From NCBI GenBank assembly GCA_950295325.1, contig OX485805.1, positions 30,553,501 through 30,617,500 on the forward strand: DNA of 64,000 nucleotides. The letters run 5' to 3'. Shown here in pieces: positions 1-12,398 of the stretch (within the stretch, counting starts at the first letter, position 1; each line of letters starts with the position of its first letter). The translations under genes were made by a program, and so were the position numbers. The DNA is from Polytrichum commune. Lineage: Eukaryota; Streptophyta; Polytrichopsida; Polytrichales; Polytrichaceae. The notes beneath the pieces are model-generated. The model had not been told where the DNA came from, did not search any database, and saw nothing but the letters and a program-made list of their open reading frames with translations.

Positions 1-499
1 TACACTAGGCTTTGGATCCAAGTTATAATTTGTTTTTGAAGTGTTGCTAATGTGGCGTCACTTTCTCTCCAAATCTCCAAAATCACTTACTCCTCCTGGT
101 TTGAGAAACTAGACTTCAAGCTTGGGCCCAATCTCGAGTTCAAGAGCAAGGTCTACTACAGGGTGATTTGGACCCCAAGTTTCTTGAACTTGGACCCTAC
201 TGTAAGAGCATCCTAAATAGTCTTATTAATGATAGTATAGTGGGTGCCCAAGACCAGGAGTCTTCTCCTAAGTCTTCTTGAAGACTCATGACCAACACCT
301 TGAGTATTAGTTCAAGGATTAAAATAACATACAATTAATTGATTGTCTACACCAATTTTCTAGAAATAAAATTCATATGGTCCACACTAATTTAAAACTT
401 GATATTTGACACGGGTTAAATTCGATGTGGGTTCTAGAGCATTATTGTGGACCACACTAATGGGACTATTTAGTTTGTATGGAAGAAGATTAGAGGACT

Positions 500-780
500 G
501 CACCGAGAATGAAAGCATCCAAACTACATAGATTAAGCAACTCATCTCATGGATGAAATTAAACAAATTAGAAGGGAGGAAATTTGAGGAATGTACTTAA
601 GAGGACGTGTCCTACATGGATGTATAGCCTCTTACCACACGGATGAAAGCATCCAAACCACTTGGAATGAAAATATTCAACGTGGATGAAACCTCTCTGC
701 ACACGAATGAAAGCATGCAAACTACATGGACGGAAGATTTAAAGGATTTATTGCACTTAGGATGAAACCCAATGAAATTA
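500..780 (+). repeat. Degenerate tandem repeat
   Basis: GAATGAAAGCATCCAAACTACAT-like blocks recur at about 507, 642, 704 and (weaker) 757, with CATGGATG between them. Confidence 0.55.
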
Positions 781-1304
781 TGGAACTATATGCATGAAGT
801 TTTAGAGGTTTACTTTCGGGATGGGTATTTGGTGCAGCCAAAAGGACTTGTTGCATAAATTCACACATATCCATTCATCCAACAAATTTTTTGTGACAAA
901 GTATGTACTCGAAGGTTACCTTTCTTTTAAGTCTATTTTGCACCAGACTTGGTTTCAATCTCCCAAGGCCCAATAGAGAAGAAATAAACCACAAACATAT
1001 GGGGAACATGTTTTGAATAGGCATGGATGACATGTACGTTTGTATGTAACAATTTTCTCTTTTCATTTCATGCATATCACACTACTTTTAGAATAGGAAA
1101 TAATGTTGATCTTTTAGGTGTGCTTTACAAGTCTTCGAAAGTCCATGAACTGATGCTTGAACAACATGTGCTTGGGTTTATTAACCCACACTATTTCTTG
1201 ACGGATGGTAATTTTGTAGTTAGTGTACACTTACGGTGGGTATTCAGTGTGGGTCTATTGTTGGGTTTAAATATGTGTAAAAGGTTGAGCTTCAAAGAAA
1301 AAAG

Positions 1305-1372
1305 ATAGGTTGATAGATTGATAGATTGATAGACAGAAAAACATACATATGGATAGATAGGTAGACAGATAT
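1305..1372 (+). repeat. GATT/GATA microsatellite
   Basis: GATAGGTTGATAGATTGATA and related tetranucleotide steps, imperfect. Confidence 0.8.
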
Positions 1373-3132
1373 AAACGAAGGCTCATGAGTATCAACAATA
1401 CATATGTTTGGCACCCACATTCACTTCTGTTGCGAAATTGGTGTAGTTCGTACTACATACCATCGTTAGTATCCTCTTTCCAACATAATATTCTTTAGCA
1501 GAGTGCCATGGAACATGTAACTAGTGATGCCCATATCTCTATAACTTTATTCTTGACGAGCAATATAATCAAACCAAGTTTGTGAAACTTCACATTAGGT
1601 ATGAGACATGTGGATGGACTTGGACCAGTGGGGGCAAGATCCATGATTCTCGTTGAGCTGCTACTGTTCATCTACATCAATATGGCCAAATGATACATAG
1701 AAATGATTCTAAAAAGGAATGAATGTTGATGTTGAAGAATGTTGTAAAATAATTAAGGAAGTTGGGCCTCGAGTTGGCATGATTTTGCTCCAAGTATCCC
1801 AAGTAAACCTTCTCATGAGCTGGATGGGGACATTGACATAATCTTTGCAAACTACCCTTTGAATAGTTACTTGGAGTAGGAGTGAAATTGAAATGTGATT
1901 ATGGGGAAACAAACATGTTTGTGTCATTCAAGGATTGGTTGGTCAAGTTGCAAAGCTTGACACTGGTGTGGTCCACACTATGTATCGTCATCAATTTAGC
2001 AGTATCGATCCCTTCCCCCCCACCCTTCTATATGAGAACATGGATGCATATCATTCAAAAGCATCCAATTGAAAGGTGTTATTGTTTGGCACACGAGATG
2101 CACTAGAGACATGGCTAGATGTAGAAAAGTCTTTACTAATGAAAATATAATGTTGTTGAACTTAATTGCGATAACGTTGGCATGGCACATAGCAGTCAAA
2201 TCATGAAATTTGCTCAACTCAGAAACAAAAAACAACAAGATATCCTTGAGACAAAATATTGTTAAAATTTGATGTGCATGCAAAGTGCTTTGTGAAGGTG
2301 ACTTTTCTTACCTCAAATATTTGCTCATAACCACGAGAACTCCTAACCTAAAAAATCAAGTCGATTATAAACTCTTTCGTTCCTTTTGATTTTACGAACG
2401 CACTTTGATTCTTCCAACCAAAAAAGGAAAGAAAAACCACAAAGCAAACACACACACACACAACAAAAATGCAATAAGACCCTCTCTTGTCTTAAAGTGA
2501 TGGGTATGAGTTCTAGTATGAGTCGAAGTTGAATGTTTGAAAAGGAGCCGAAAGTCACATGGTTTTGAGAATGCGGCTTTCAACTAATCACCCACTCAAA
2601 AGACGGTGAGCAAAATCTCATCATTTCGATTCCACTTATATTCATAGTCAAACTCCCGGTGGATTAATTAAATGTATGTAAGTAAAAATCTATGTCGTCA
2701 TCTTCATATCTTCAAATTGACTCGAACCAAAGATTCGACTTCCAGCCTAAAAGATCACACTCGTCACTCCAAATCATGGCATGATCACAAAGTTAGAGGT
2801 CACACCCATTGCTGTTTCCTTTGCTATTTTGAACTTCGGGTTGAAACTGTACATTACACAAGCACAATATTTTTAAGTATTTTGTTGGATAAAACAACAT
2901 GATGTCGAGCAAAAACCTCATGTCGCATGCACATGTACGCCCTACTACTAAGGGCCTACGTAGTATGACCAAACCCTTGAACTCTCAAAGCCGGTTGACT
3001 TTACTACTAACTCCGGTTCATCGATATGCATGTTTTTTTTTTGTTTTTCACTTACTTGACATTCCGAGGGAACTTCTCGGCAAAATGATCGAAATACTAA
3101 CTATTTAGTGCTTGTAATCTATCTCCATATGC

Positions 3133-3446
3133 ACTACACTAATTATGATATTTAGTGTTTGATTATGTTTAATGTTGTCACCATCGTGCCCTGCTCGATA
3201 TCAATTTTTAGTTCCTTGATAAGTAGTGTTGGAAGATATGTTGAAATTCTCCTTTTATCATTGTTAATTTTTTCTTTATATTCTTACTAACACTAAATTC
3301 AAACATGTAACTTCCACATGTTATCATAGTTGGTATTTAGTGTTTGAATTTACATTTCATGTTACTTACTTTCATAGGGTTATTGACATTTAGTGTATGC
3401 GTTCGTATTTAGTGTATCAAACACTAAATGTCATATTTAGTGTAGT
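3133..3446. mobile_element. CACTA-like MITE, distinct interior
   Basis: About 314 bp with TIRs ACTACACTAATTATGATATT / ATGTCATATTTAGTGTAGT, related at the ends to family C, but the interior is unrelated and repeats the word TTTAGTGT several times. Confidence 0.65.
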
Positions 3447-5002
3447 TCTTGTTCTCATTCTTCCTTCTCTTTAAATTCAAAATTTGGGGAAGAAAGAAGC
3501 GTAAATTCATGAAATGAAAAAGAGGGGACTTCAACTTCCTGAAGTTGAGAGAAAGTATGCCTTTACAAAGTATACATCCAATGTGAACAAATGTAACCTC
3601 GATCGATGGTTGCATGGTTTTTCACACCTCGAAGTTCAACATATTTCAGAATTTTGAATTCTATTCGGCATTTCCCCATGGACGATTTCACTCTAACCTC
3701 TATGACAAACTTTTTTTTTTAAAAAATTATTTAAAAAAATAAAAAAATAATGTGCACCACTTTTTGTGTCTTGAGAAAACTATTATGGGATGATTAAGTG
3801 GAGAGAGACAGTTTCAATATGAATCTGAATTCAACAAAATAAAAGGAACAAGCTATACTAAGTTTAAAACATAGAGCAACTTTCGTGCATTGGACATTCT
3901 TACTACATAATGGCCATTTCCATACAAGAAGTCAACAATCTCTTTGATTTGAGCATACATATTGAGTGTAGAAATTCCGATCGATTTTGACGTGTCAAAT
4001 CTTAATATGTGGTAAGACCGAACCTCATTCTTGTGAATGGAATCGAATTTTATGAATGCATGATTTTGCTCATAGTGTTTGTGATGTTGACAAGGGCTCA
4101 CTTGGATGTTATTTCGATATACAAGGTTTTGGAAAACCAAATTTGTTGTATTGGAAATATGAATGGAATTTGGGAGCAAGAGTTTATCATGTATACACTT
4201 TAGAGGGTTGTACAAAGGGTGTATGGCTAGGGGTACAAAAGTCCGTCATGTAATGTACATCACACAAAGGGAACCGCCACGGCCTACCCCAAAGGCCAAC
4301 TATGGAGGGAGACCAATTATGGGCATGGCTACATTGTCATATAGGTACGCAATAAACAATTTCGTGTAGTACCCCCAACCTCGTCATTCTAGTGTATTTG
4401 GATCTTTAAAGTAAAAGATAACATAAAAAATCAAAAAATCAAGGTTAATTACAAGTTATCTATTATGACATTGATGAGCCTCTTATGAGGGGGTCGGCCC
4501 CTTCCATCGGATCCTTTTTTGACCAAGAATGCAAGAAGAGTAATGAGCATTGGAACATCCGACATGATGTAAAGGCGGAACATGCGGAGGGTAGGTGCTT
4601 TACTATTTGTGGTTTGATGTCCTCGATGTATACTAGTGTGGATCGCGACTCCACTTTTGGCAAAAGTGTCACTCGTACACTATGGTAACAATCATCTCAT
4701 TTCTAAAAACTTTGCCATTGTGGATCCTAAATCTTGCTATATTATGTAACGAAGATTACTTTTCTTCCCACAATCCCATGGGTACTCAATGGTTAAGCCA
4801 ATTGTGTTTGTTCGTACCTTTGTCTTCTCATAGCGTCAATCTAGCCTCAATTTAGAGAACAAACATGCTATATAGTGTGAGCTATAATATTTTGAGCATA
4901 TCACACTAGTTGTGGAGACACACTAATATTGTTAGACATTTTAAGCTTTTCAAATGCCTTATTTTGTATTAGATTATCCCCCTTTCTTTCCCACCCTCTT
5001 GT
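3447..5002. other. No gene recognised
   Basis: Contains a 120-codon minus-strand open stretch (3853-4215) and an overlapping plus-strand frame (4056-4253). Neither has a recognisable domain. Poly-T/poly-A near 3712-3740. Confidence 0.5.
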
Positions 5003-5366
5003 GTAAGGCATGTGCATATTATCCAGTTTGTTTTTTCATGTTCTCCAACTTCTACCCATTAGATTTAGATATCAGCAAATCTACCATGAAGCATCAACAA
5101 AAATAATTCTTCCATATTTCAGTTATGGTTAACAAAAAGTGTATGTTTGCTGATTCCATAACTGAACACATAGATTCTCCCCCTCCCCCCCTCCCCGGTC
5201 CGTTATGTTCACTATTGAGTGCATAGTACTTTATAAAATGTGAAGATGCAATCCAATCTTTCAAACATGTATGTTTATGAAGTTTGTAATATGATCCTCA
5301 CCTAACCACACGCCAATCGAATATAGGTCTCATATTAAAAAAAGTAACCAAATAGCACCCACATAC
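5003..5366. mobile_element. MITE family A
   Basis: About 360 bp. TIRs resemble TAAGGYATGYGGGTGTTATTCG / AACCGAATAACACCCGCATA, and internal blocks GTTCTCCAACTTCTACC, GATGAAGCATCAACAAAAA and CCTAACCACACGCCAATC are family hallmarks. Confidence 0.7.
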
Positions 5367-6255
5367 TACCTCATGTTCCATTTTTCGTGACACCGATTTG
5401 GAGCACCGTCGATTGGCCCCTAACGGTGACGACCAACAAATGGAATGAAATACGTTTTCCAATGCCGAGGCAATGAAGACCCCACAAACGAAAAGGTTGC
5501 AAGGAGACTCTCATTTTGGCTTAGGATTTAAACGTCGCATATGTTATTTGTATGACATCATCTCATATTTTTCAGACATTCCCTTCGATACCAAAAGCCT
5601 TTTGTGTGTGCATGTGTGTGTGTGTTTTTGTCTTGTAGTATCACCACACCTAGAGTCTTAACCACCTCTCAAGTTTCTACACACCGCCTCCAACAAATGG
5701 TTTCCAAGAAGATGCTACTAAGGCCACTTCACACACGAGCCAAGAGCCGTGACCATGAAATTGTGAGAGCCCAAAAGAAAGTGTCCAAAGGCCGTCCCAA
5801 CATACCTTCAAAATCACGTCGTGTGGTCACGGATCCTCAAGTGTAGTGTGAAGTCATATGTGATTGGGCCTTCAACCAAATGCTATTTCAATAAAATTCT
5901 ATTCATGTGGGTCTTCGCACATGATAAAATAGAATAAACCAATGGTTGTGAGCTTTCGGAGTGCCATGGTCTCCCGGTTTTGTGTTACGCCTACCTCCAA
6001 GAGGTGGTGTTGGAAAATAGTCCAAGTGACCATGAAACATGATCCATTCGATGCCATGTAGGAATCCATGTAGACTTTTACATCCATCTTGCATTCACTT
6101 ACTCTGTTGGTCCCCTCAAGCGTAGTGTGAAGCGAACTTGGACCGGCTCCGCCTTTTCCACCAATGAGAGTGCTTGAAGTGTAATGGTCATGGGCTCTCA
6201 ATCTCATGTGTGAAGTGGCCCTAAGAAAAAAAACGTGATTCAAAATGAACGACTA
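5367..6255. other. No gene recognised
   Basis: Chance ORFs only (for example 5899-6243 minus); a (TG) run at 5604-5625. Confidence 0.5.
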
Positions 6256-6645
6256 ATAAGAGATGCGGGTGTTATTTAGGTGTTATTTGGGTTACTTTTC
6301 TTAACCGGACACCTATGTTTGATTGATGTGCGGTTAGGCAATTATCATAGAACAAACATCATTAAGACACATGCTCACAAGAAATTGGGCTGAACTCTTC
6401 AAAATTTCTTAACTACTTTATAATTACTAACGAACACAATTGGGAGGATCTTGAGATATTCAATTAAAAAATCAACAAACGTGCACTTCCGATAACCATA
6501 ACTAAATCGTGGGAGATTTAAATTTTGGTGTGCATTCGATTGATGTTTCATCATAGATTTGTTGATGCATCACAAATTTGAAAACTGGCATATGATCATT
6601 AGAAGGAGGAGAACAAGAAAAGAAAAATGAAAAACAACTTGCAAA
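6256..6645. mobile_element. MITE family A, 3' end eroded
   Basis: Starts AAGAGATGCGGGTGTTATTT, then GGTTACTTTTCTTAACCGGA, ACAATTGGGAGGATC and CCATAACTAAATC. The far TIR is missing after GGAGAACAAGAAAAG. GGTGTTATTT is duplicated at the left end. Confidence 0.6.
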
Positions 6646-8167
6646 GCTTATCTCAAGATGGGTGAGCCTACATGAAAGTTGGAACCAAATAATGTGGTAA
6701 GTTTGAAGGTGGTGATTCTAGTATACCTAATGAACAACTTCGTTTGTATACATGGAACTTTTTAGACTCACTTGGATCATGCATCCCCCTATAGCACCAA
6801 AGTCCATGGATTATATCCTATGTTCGAGTTAGATTTAGTGCTTGAATTGGTTATCATATTGACATATGTGTCATCATCGTTAATTGCAATCCCTTGAAAT
6901 GTGATGTGAAAATTGAAAATTTACAACCAAATGTTGAAATGGACATGGGCGTATAAGTTTAAGAGAGTTTGTCGAAGTAAAATTATTCAAATTGGGCTGC
7001 ATTGACCACGAGGTGCTACTTTTCTTTTTTGGAGCAAAGTCATTGTTTCTCACCTACTTATTGAGGGTGGGTAGCATTTTCAAGAGAAAAACATCAATCT
7101 CTAGAAGTTTCCAATTGTTGGGTCCCTTTATGCAACTTGTTTGATTAGCACTAGTACCCCTCTCTCATGCCACAATACATTAGAAAGAGGAAAAATAAAA
7201 AGAACCAAGGGATGCATGTCACAACCACAAATATTCCATGGTCACATGGTGTAAGTGCAAAAGATAAGTCCTCTTGAAGAAGGAATTGCTCTCCCGGCCT
7301 GGGCAAGTGGAGAGGGAGAATCCTGATGAACTCCTCAATGAGCTGGAACTTCGTTTGGCACAAAGGGAAATTCTAGACAGAAATTGCATTTATTCGATTG
7401 AGAATCCACCCACCGCAAGGTAGGTGGTAAACCCCACCCTGCATCAAGGAGACGCTCGAGCAGGGTAGGGCCAGCATGCTAAAAATTCACACTGGATTGC
7501 CCGACGTTGGTTCTTCTTTTCCTTTAGTTTCTTTTCGGTTCTCCATAAGGTGGTGGTAGTGAATGATTGGGGAGGGAGACTTTTGCTACTCATTTACGTG
7601 AGTTGGCCTCGCTGTAGAGAACGAGATGATCAATATATGAAGCACATGTTCTATGATCGTCCGCTTGGGCAACGGGCTTGGATATATGGGATTAACATCC
7701 TTTGGAAGCTTCGTCTTAAGTTGCCTCAACGAAGCCTATGGAGACCTTCCTTGCTTATGCAATTTCTTGTTGTGAGAAGCTAACCCAAAATTTGTAGGGA
7801 GTTCAACTCATGTGCATACTATTTTAAATCTTAACATTCTCTCAAAGTTTGAGAGATGGAGAGAGGAGGTCCCAAAAGTTTCACCCAACTTACAAAACAT
7901 GCTCCAATACACGACGAGCTAAGGAGCTCTTAATAGAATTTTTTTCTCAAAGAAGGATCAAACCCAATGTTTCGTTCCTTCTTTGAGGAACTTTACAAAT
8001 AACTCTACTAGTATGTGTTCACATAACCGATTGCTTTTCAAACTTCTCATCGTTGGAGCAACTAACCTACTTAGAAGTCATTTCGAGTAGGGGACGTTGA
8101 ATGTGGAGGGTTATTTGATTAGCACTCACAAACTAGATTACTCTTCACTTCAAGGACTTTCTCAATT
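6646..8167. other. No gene recognised
   Basis: No complete ORF. Some of 7550-8160 may be eroded LINE sequence leading into the fragment at 8168, but I cannot show it. Confidence 0.4.
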
Positions 8168-8470
8168 ATGAATCTATTCATTATACTTGAGTTGTACTTG
8201 AAGCAACCATTTTCACAACCCCAACACAAAATCATTGTAGCTTTCCGCACCTTAAATCATAGCCTCGCCATTGAAACTGGCCAATGGTCAACTATCCCAA
8301 TCCAAGAAGACAACGAATTAACCCACTTATGCTCTTACACTGTAGTTGAAAACAAGGCGCACTTTATGGCAAAATGTCCCCTCTACAACTCCATTCGATA
8401 TAGGTTTCATTCCTTACTTCAGAATGAAGCACTAGAAAATCTCAAGTCTTTCTTCCCACTCGACCATTAG
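8168..8470 (+). pseudogene. LINE C-terminal zinc-finger fragment
   Basis: A 100-codon open stretch. Residues about 27-80 contain L-N-H-S-L-A-I-E-T-G-Q-W and A-H-F-M-A-K-C-P-L-Y-N-S-I-R, typical of the C-terminal region of plant LINE polyproteins (xIETGR...HFxxxCPxYxxIR). The preceding cysteine pair is largely lost (only L-C-S-Y). RT is not seen upstream. Probably a 5'-truncated, old insertion distinct from the LINE at 52-58 kb. Confidence 0.55.
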
Positions 8471-8479
8471 ATTGAAATT

Positions 8480-9229
8480 AGCCTTTTATCTCATGGAGAC
8501 CACTGCACTTTGTTATTCTAAAGAAACATTTTTTTTTTTGGGTTTTTGTGTGTGTGTGTGTGGTCACCATCTTGATGTACTCTTTGTTCCATAAGTCTTC
8601 TGAATTTCCGAATGTTAAAAGCAATTTTGTTTCATTGGATTGATGAAATTTGCGAAGAGCCCAAACCGGCAAAAACGATCTCCTCATCACCATCATTAGC
8701 ACAAACTCATACTCGCGGTTGCCATATTATACAATTTCAACTCGCCAACATGGTGCACCGGGAGACACATGACGATGGTCTTTGCAAAATCGACGAACAA
8801 ATAACCGGAAACGCATGTGAGCAAGTACGGGTACAAGCACCAAAAATATGTTGAACTTCAAAACAAATACATACATATAGAACGTGGTGGTATTCTATAT
8901 ACTTACTAGACGGTACTACCTACTAGTAGCAAGTGTAGCTTCAATGTGAGTCTTTTGTGAGTTGTGTATTTGATGTTGCATGTGGGAGAGGGAGGGAGGG
9001 AGAGGACGTACAACCACATACGCACATGACTCCATTCACTTGTGATCAATACGTTGGTTCAAGTTGAATATGAAAACGAGGGGACCATAAAAGTGATGAT
9101 GGTATTTGTGTCTCTCCCTCCTCCTCCGGTACACTACCACTTACCCCCCCCCCCCAAATTTCATCTCACCCCAACCCACTTAGTACTTACCGTAGAGGGC
9201 TCTCTATTTCGATGAAATAACTAGTTTCC
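8480..9229. other. No gene recognised
   Basis: (GT)7 at 8547-8562 and a poly-C run near 9146. Nothing coding. Confidence 0.5.
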
Positions 9230-9525
9230 CCTCACGGTTTGCCACGTGTCGATCTTACATTTGTTGACACCCTCTTGAATTCTACGTGAAAACTACATTT
9301 GTCACTAATAAAGGTGAAACAGAGTGGCCTCTACGGTGTTTGTCACGTGTCGATCTTACATTGGTTGAGCCCCTTTTGAATCCCACGTGGAAACTTCATT
9401 TTTTCGCCAAACAAGATAAAATAAAGCGTTGTCTACAGTGTTTGTCACGTGTTGATCTTACATCGGTTGAGATCCTCTTGAATCCCACATGGAAACTACA
9501 TTTTGTTGCTACTAAAGATAGATAG
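9230..9525 (+). repeat. 102-bp tandem array with open frame and G-boxes
   Basis: Three units with period 101-102 bp, each with CACGTGTcGATCTTACAT, then TTGAATCCCACGTGGAAAC or a variant. CACGTG occurs at 9243, 9344, 9384 and 9446. A plus-strand frame (9286-9525) reads L-S-R-V-D-L-T-x-V-E-x-L-L-N-P-T-W-K-L-H-F twice. A further partial unit at 10285-10325 lies beyond a MITE and a SINE. Confidence 0.75.
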
Positions 9526-9686
9526 AAACTCCAACCCCTTTCAAGCAAGGGGCCGGCGTGAATAAAGTGTCCGTTCGTAATGCCAATGACCCGATGCCCA
9601 CCGGACAAGGGGACATTGGGACAATACTACTCTCCCCTTTCGAGGATGGACACTATAGTGACACACTATACAAGTTCCTAGCTAGC

Positions 9687-10096
9687 CACTACACTAAATA
9701 GGTAGATTAGTGTTAGATGAAGATTAGTGTTAGAGCCAATAGTTACCCAAAACACTAAATGTCACTTGAAAGTACAATTAGTGTTACAATTTCCTTTGTC
9801 TTTATTTTGCATTGTCAAAGTTGAGTTCCATTAAGTTTATATTTTGTAATATCAAATTCCTAGCATATTACATTTTCCACGAGGCTCACATATTCTACCT
9901 CCAATTCTTCATTTGAAGATCTACAAAAAATGTCATCTAACACTAAATGCGCTTTTGTAAATATTCAAAGTTACTAATTGGTACAAATAGTGTTAGAGTT
10001 GACATTTAGTGTTCTAACACTATGAAGACAATTGACATTTAGCGTTTTCGTCGACTATTAGTGTTTCCAACACTAATCTACCTATTTAGTGTAGTG
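9687..10096. mobile_element. CACTA-like MITE splitting a tandem array
   Basis: About 410 bp with near-perfect 28-bp TIRs starting CACTACACTAAATAGGTAGA. Inside, ATTAGTGTT / AACACTAAT words recur in both orientations. The target duplication is unclear. Confidence 0.75.
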
Positions 10097-10107
10097 CCTT
10101 GAAGATA

Positions 10108-10284
10108 CCGGACATGGTATCCCCCCAAAGGGCTTTGAGGTACCCATACAACAAGGTCCAAGGACCCCCCACCATAGTTGGGTGGACTAAGGTGGGGTGA
10201 GCACCACGCCGGCATGGGGAATAGAACCCACAACCTCCTCATTGGGGGTCATGAGCCCTAACCACAAAGCCAAGGCCCGTGGTG
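10108..10284 (-). mobile_element. tRNA-derived SINE
   Basis: On the minus strand from about 10275: GGCCTTGGCTTTGTGG (A-box region), a perfect 5-bp anticodon-type stem CTCAT/ATGAG with a C-rich loop, then GGTTCTATTCC (B box). The non-tRNA body runs to GGGGGGATACC at about 10108. Not a functional tRNA, since the acceptor stem does not close. Confidence 0.6.
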
Positions 10285-10325
10285 CCCACTACTAAAGATG
10301 AAATAGAGCGCCCTCTATGGTGTGC
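10285..10325 (+). repeat. Displaced partial unit of the 102-bp array
   Basis: ACTACTAAAGATGAAATAGA followed by GCCCTCTATGGTGT matches the spacer between array units at 9299-9340 and the array end near 9510. Confidence 0.6.
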
Positions 10326-12398
10326 TTTGGAGGAAAGAAGATAAAGCAAAACCCCCCAAAAAAACCCTTCCCTTCACCCCCCCCCCCCACAAATTTTTTG
10401 CGTACTTGTTGTAATAGAAGTTGACATAGAAGTCCCATCCTAAACATATTCTTGTGAAAATACAATGGGGCCGTTTGAAAACTAGTAAAATGGGGGTCGG
10501 TTTTTGTGTGATAGATGGGGGCCTGCACATGGCTCGGAGCCCGGGCCGGCCTAGCTAGTACTCGTGTAACTTAATTCTGAGGACCACTTTTTGGGGCCGG
10601 CCTTGAAATTTCGACTTTTTCCTTTTTGTGGGATTTAAAAAAAATAAAAAATTTACGACTGCCCCGTCTGGCAACAAATTTGGGACCAGATTTCGTCATC
10701 ATGAAACATTGAGAGCACCAAAGCTTCCCGGACGCCTTTCCATTCAAGCAGAAAGTCGGTCACATAATAATAACAATACTAATACTAATACTAATAATGC
10801 CGAGCCCCAGTTCGGAGCGAGTGAGAGGGATGTTTAAAAGCTTTCAAATCTGAGCCCCAAATCCTGGGGATTATGAGTTGTAATGACCAGTTGGAGTGAA
10901 GCCTAAATTTTCCTGACTGACCCACAAGTTAAAATCATGAAACCCAAGCACTTCCCAAGCTGCTAAATGGACTCTGTCATAAAAATTATTATGAGTATTA
11001 TGATTATTATTATAATTATTAAGGTTTCCTCTGAGCTCAAGCACAATTTGAGCCCTCTGGATGCCTCTTAGTTTTTGATGTATCCTAAATTTTAAGCAAA
11101 ATAAAGGGCCAGATTGCGAAACCCAAAAATCGCTGGAATTGTCCTCAAAATGCATAAAATTGGGACGAAAAGAGTAATTTTGGGGTGGAAATGTCCATAT
11201 TTGGATGAGGTTTATGTGGTATCATCCATACGTGGCTTCATCACTCCAACAATTGTTGTTGTTTTTGTTGTCTTGAGAATTTGAAACAAAAATGGCATTG
11301 AGGAGTACATATGAATTGCATGGGTGAGTTCATGTATATTGATTACGGTAAATAGTGTGGGAAAATGCGAGGGTAGTGTGACTTACCATGAGTAGCCATT
11401 TAGTGTGGTCCACAGTATACATCATTGTGCACGGAAATATCCTGCAACTCTAGCTATATTTGAATCTCCAACCACTCATTATGCTCATTCTTTCACTTTG
11501 ATTAATTGCTAATGTATTGAATGGCAACTAAAGGCTATTGAGAATGTGAATCCAAAGAGCCTATCCTCACTTCTCTAACTCTAAAAATCAAGGGGGGAGA
11601 GAAAAAAAGGACATTGAGAGCGATTGATCTATGAATGGTCATTGAGTCAAAATGATGAATAAATAGTCAAGGGGAAATTGGTCTTTATGGAAAGAGCATG
11701 AGAAGCTCTACAAGTTGGATTGTTTGTTTGTTGGATACGAGCAGGGTTTAAAGGAAAGATCATCATTTGAAACAGCTGGAGGTGTTTCTCAAAGGTAGGC
11801 TTTGGTGGTGAGCACTATGTTCAAATTTCATGTGCTCACTCCAAGCGGGGAAAGCCACTTGTCGAGTAAACAACCATATATTGCATGCTCTATTCAATCT
11901 AGCCTATACATCATGAAATCACGTTGTTCAATATTGTGGGTTGGTAAGTAATGTGCACCCACAATGTTTTCCTTAATGTTTTTTAGCGTGGAAATACCAA
12001 AACGCCAAGGAACTGAACCCGTGCAATCAAATTTATGAATTAAATGTGGATCGGAGACTAAACATATAAAAAATAAAATAAGTTGTGGCATTTGCTACGT
12101 TGCCGATGTGAGTGTTGAGGACTCATTTGTCTTGTAACTTTTTCGGATGGAGCTACCCCACTTGAATGATTGACTTATTAAGATCAAAGGAGATTATGAA
12201 ACTAACTATGATTGTAGAATGGATTTTCTTTCCTAACACCTACCATGGGAGTTATACTAAACACTTGCCCCCTATAGGTTTTTGTTGATCTATCCTAATT
12301 TGATAAATATAAACTAATTGGGGGGTTTTGACCGTGATTTAAGTGTTTCCTTTTCTTAGAAAAGAGATAATCACAGTATACATAAAAGTCATTGTTTT
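10326..12398. other. No gene recognised
   Basis: Poly-C at 10378-10389, GC-palindromic GGCCGGCC words near 10545 and 10596, trinucleotide ACTAAT/AATAAT runs at 10765-10800 and 10985-11025. No supported gene. Confidence 0.5.

Larger units (their letters stand above)
1..3132. other. No gene recognised
   Basis: AT-rich sequence with short, overlapping chance ORFs, the two repeats noted at 500 and 1305, and a (CA) run at 2449-2462. Nothing else identifiable. Confidence 0.6.

Noticed and set aside
3853-4253. Opposing ORFs of 120 and 65 codons
   Set aside because: No recognisable domain, no splice context and AT-rich codon use; likely chance.
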